Positions 4,724 to 5,172 of a stretch of 5,172 nucleotides of DNA are shown one piece after another. The DNA comes from an uncultured Prevotella sp. (GTDB taxonomy: Bacteria; Bacteroidota; Bacteroidia; Bacteroidales; Bacteroidaceae). Made by a program: the position numbers and the translations under genes. The DNA is taken from positions 1 to 5,172 of the forward strand of contig CAKPTK010000142.1 of assembly GCA_934190685.1 (NCBI GenBank), given 5' to 3'. Numbering within the stretch: the first letter of the stretch is position 1; the number at the start of each line of letters is the position of its first letter. Under the pieces are notes generated by a model. That model was given only the letters and a program-made list of their open reading frames with translations. It was not told where the DNA came from and made no database searches.

Positions 4724-5172
4724 ATGAAAAAAGAAAATCTCAAGATAGTATTTATGGGTACACCGGAGTTTGCAGTGGAGACGCTGAAGGCTCTGATTGA
4801 AGGCGGCTACAACGTGGTGGGTGTGGTGACACAGCCCGACAAGCCTGTAGGCCGCCATGGCAGCGTGCTTCACCAAAGCGAGGTAAAGCAGTATGCACTG
4901 AGCCAGGGACTGCCTGTGCTCCAGCCCGTCAAGATGAAAGACCCGGAATTTCTGGAGCAACTGAAATCCTGGGACGCTAATCTGCAAGTGGTGGTGGCTT
5001 TCCGCATGCTGCCCGAAGTGGTGTGGGCAATGCCGCAATACGGCACCTTCAACGTGCACGCCGCCCTGCTGCCCAAATATCGGGGGGCAGCCCCCATCAA
5101 CTGGGCGGTCATCAACGGAGAAACGGAAACGGGTGTGACCACCTTCTTCCTCGACCACGACATTGATACCGG
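4724..5172 (+). CDS. fmt: Methionyl-tRNA formyltransferase (Fmt), N-terminal part
   Basis: Fmt transfers a formyl group from 10-formyl-tetrahydrofolate to the methionine on initiator tRNA, enabling bacterial translation initiation. Only the first 149 codons are in the window; the frame is open at the edge, and about half of a typical protein of just over 300 residues is missing. The visible part is the formyltransferase catalytic domain: FMGTPEFAVETL at 10-21, VTQPDKPVGR at 35-44, VVAFRMLPEVVW at 90-101, FNVHAALLPKYRGAAPINWAV at 109-129 with Asn110 and His112, and DIDTG at 146-150 with Asp148. Asn110, His112 and Asp148 correspond to the known Asn-His-Asp catalytic set with conserved spacing. 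Arg44 matches the E. coli loop arginine important for initiator-tRNA recognition, but the following GKK is HGS here. The start MKKENLKIVF fits the family and the promoter just upstream. It is divergent from truA. Confidence 0.96.
   Translation, partial: MKKENLKIVFMGTPEFAVETLKALIEGGYNVVGVVTQPDKPVGRHGSVLHQSEVKQYALSQGLPVLQPVKMKDPEFLEQLKSWDANLQVVVAFRMLPEVVWAMPQYGTFNVHAALLPKYRGAAPINWAVINGETETGVTTFFLDHDIDT

Noticed and set aside
4685..5158. 157-codon minus-strand open frame
   Set aside because: It is antisense to the clear Fmt reading frame; no family resemblance is visible.

Overview
The window looks like chromosome of a Bacteroidota species, most likely from the Prevotella/Bacteroides group. Three signs support this: several intergenic regions carry the Bacteroidota-type promoter (TTG or TTTG near -33 and TAnnTTTG near -7); start codons follow AT-rich leaders without strong Shine-Dalgarno sequences; and the Fmt fragment has the VVAFRMLPEVVW segment that I associate with this phylum. 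The genus is inferred from remembered family sequences, not from a search.

Layout, left to right. Positions 1-263 are non-coding, with a candidate leftward promoter for a gene outside the window and a candidate rightward promoter for the first gene. Positions 264-1274 (+) encode a secreted-looking alpha/beta hydrolase of the hormone-sensitive-lipase (family IV) esterase type. Positions 1275-1876 are a gene-free convergent region of about 600 bp, unusually rich in structure: an 18/19-matching direct repeat enclosing several hairpins and palindromes, a CTAACG/CGTTAG repeat family, four short repeats spaced about one helical turn apart, a 30-bp perfectly alternating purine/pyrimidine tract, and a strong terminator hairpin. 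Three genes then run leftward: dapA (lysine/diaminopimelate synthesis), a ten-helix EamA/DMT-type transporter, and truA (tRNA pseudouridine synthase). At the right edge, fmt (methionyl-tRNA formyltransferase) starts divergently from truA and is cut by the window end.

How the genes relate. truA and the transporter are 19 nt apart and probably cotranscribed; dapA lies 121 nt further on and has its own promoter candidate. truA and fmt share a 139-bp divergent promoter region and both serve translation (tRNA modification and initiator-tRNA formylation). dapA and the hydrolase are convergent. The coding genes are ordinary housekeeping or metabolic genes. I see no defence system, mobile-element gene, CRISPR array, tRNA or rRNA. 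The part most worth a second look is the repeat-dense convergent spacer at 1377-1842, which could be a dispersed non-coding repeat element. DapA also has a lysine where lysine-inhibited enzymes have histidine, suggesting loss of feedback inhibition.
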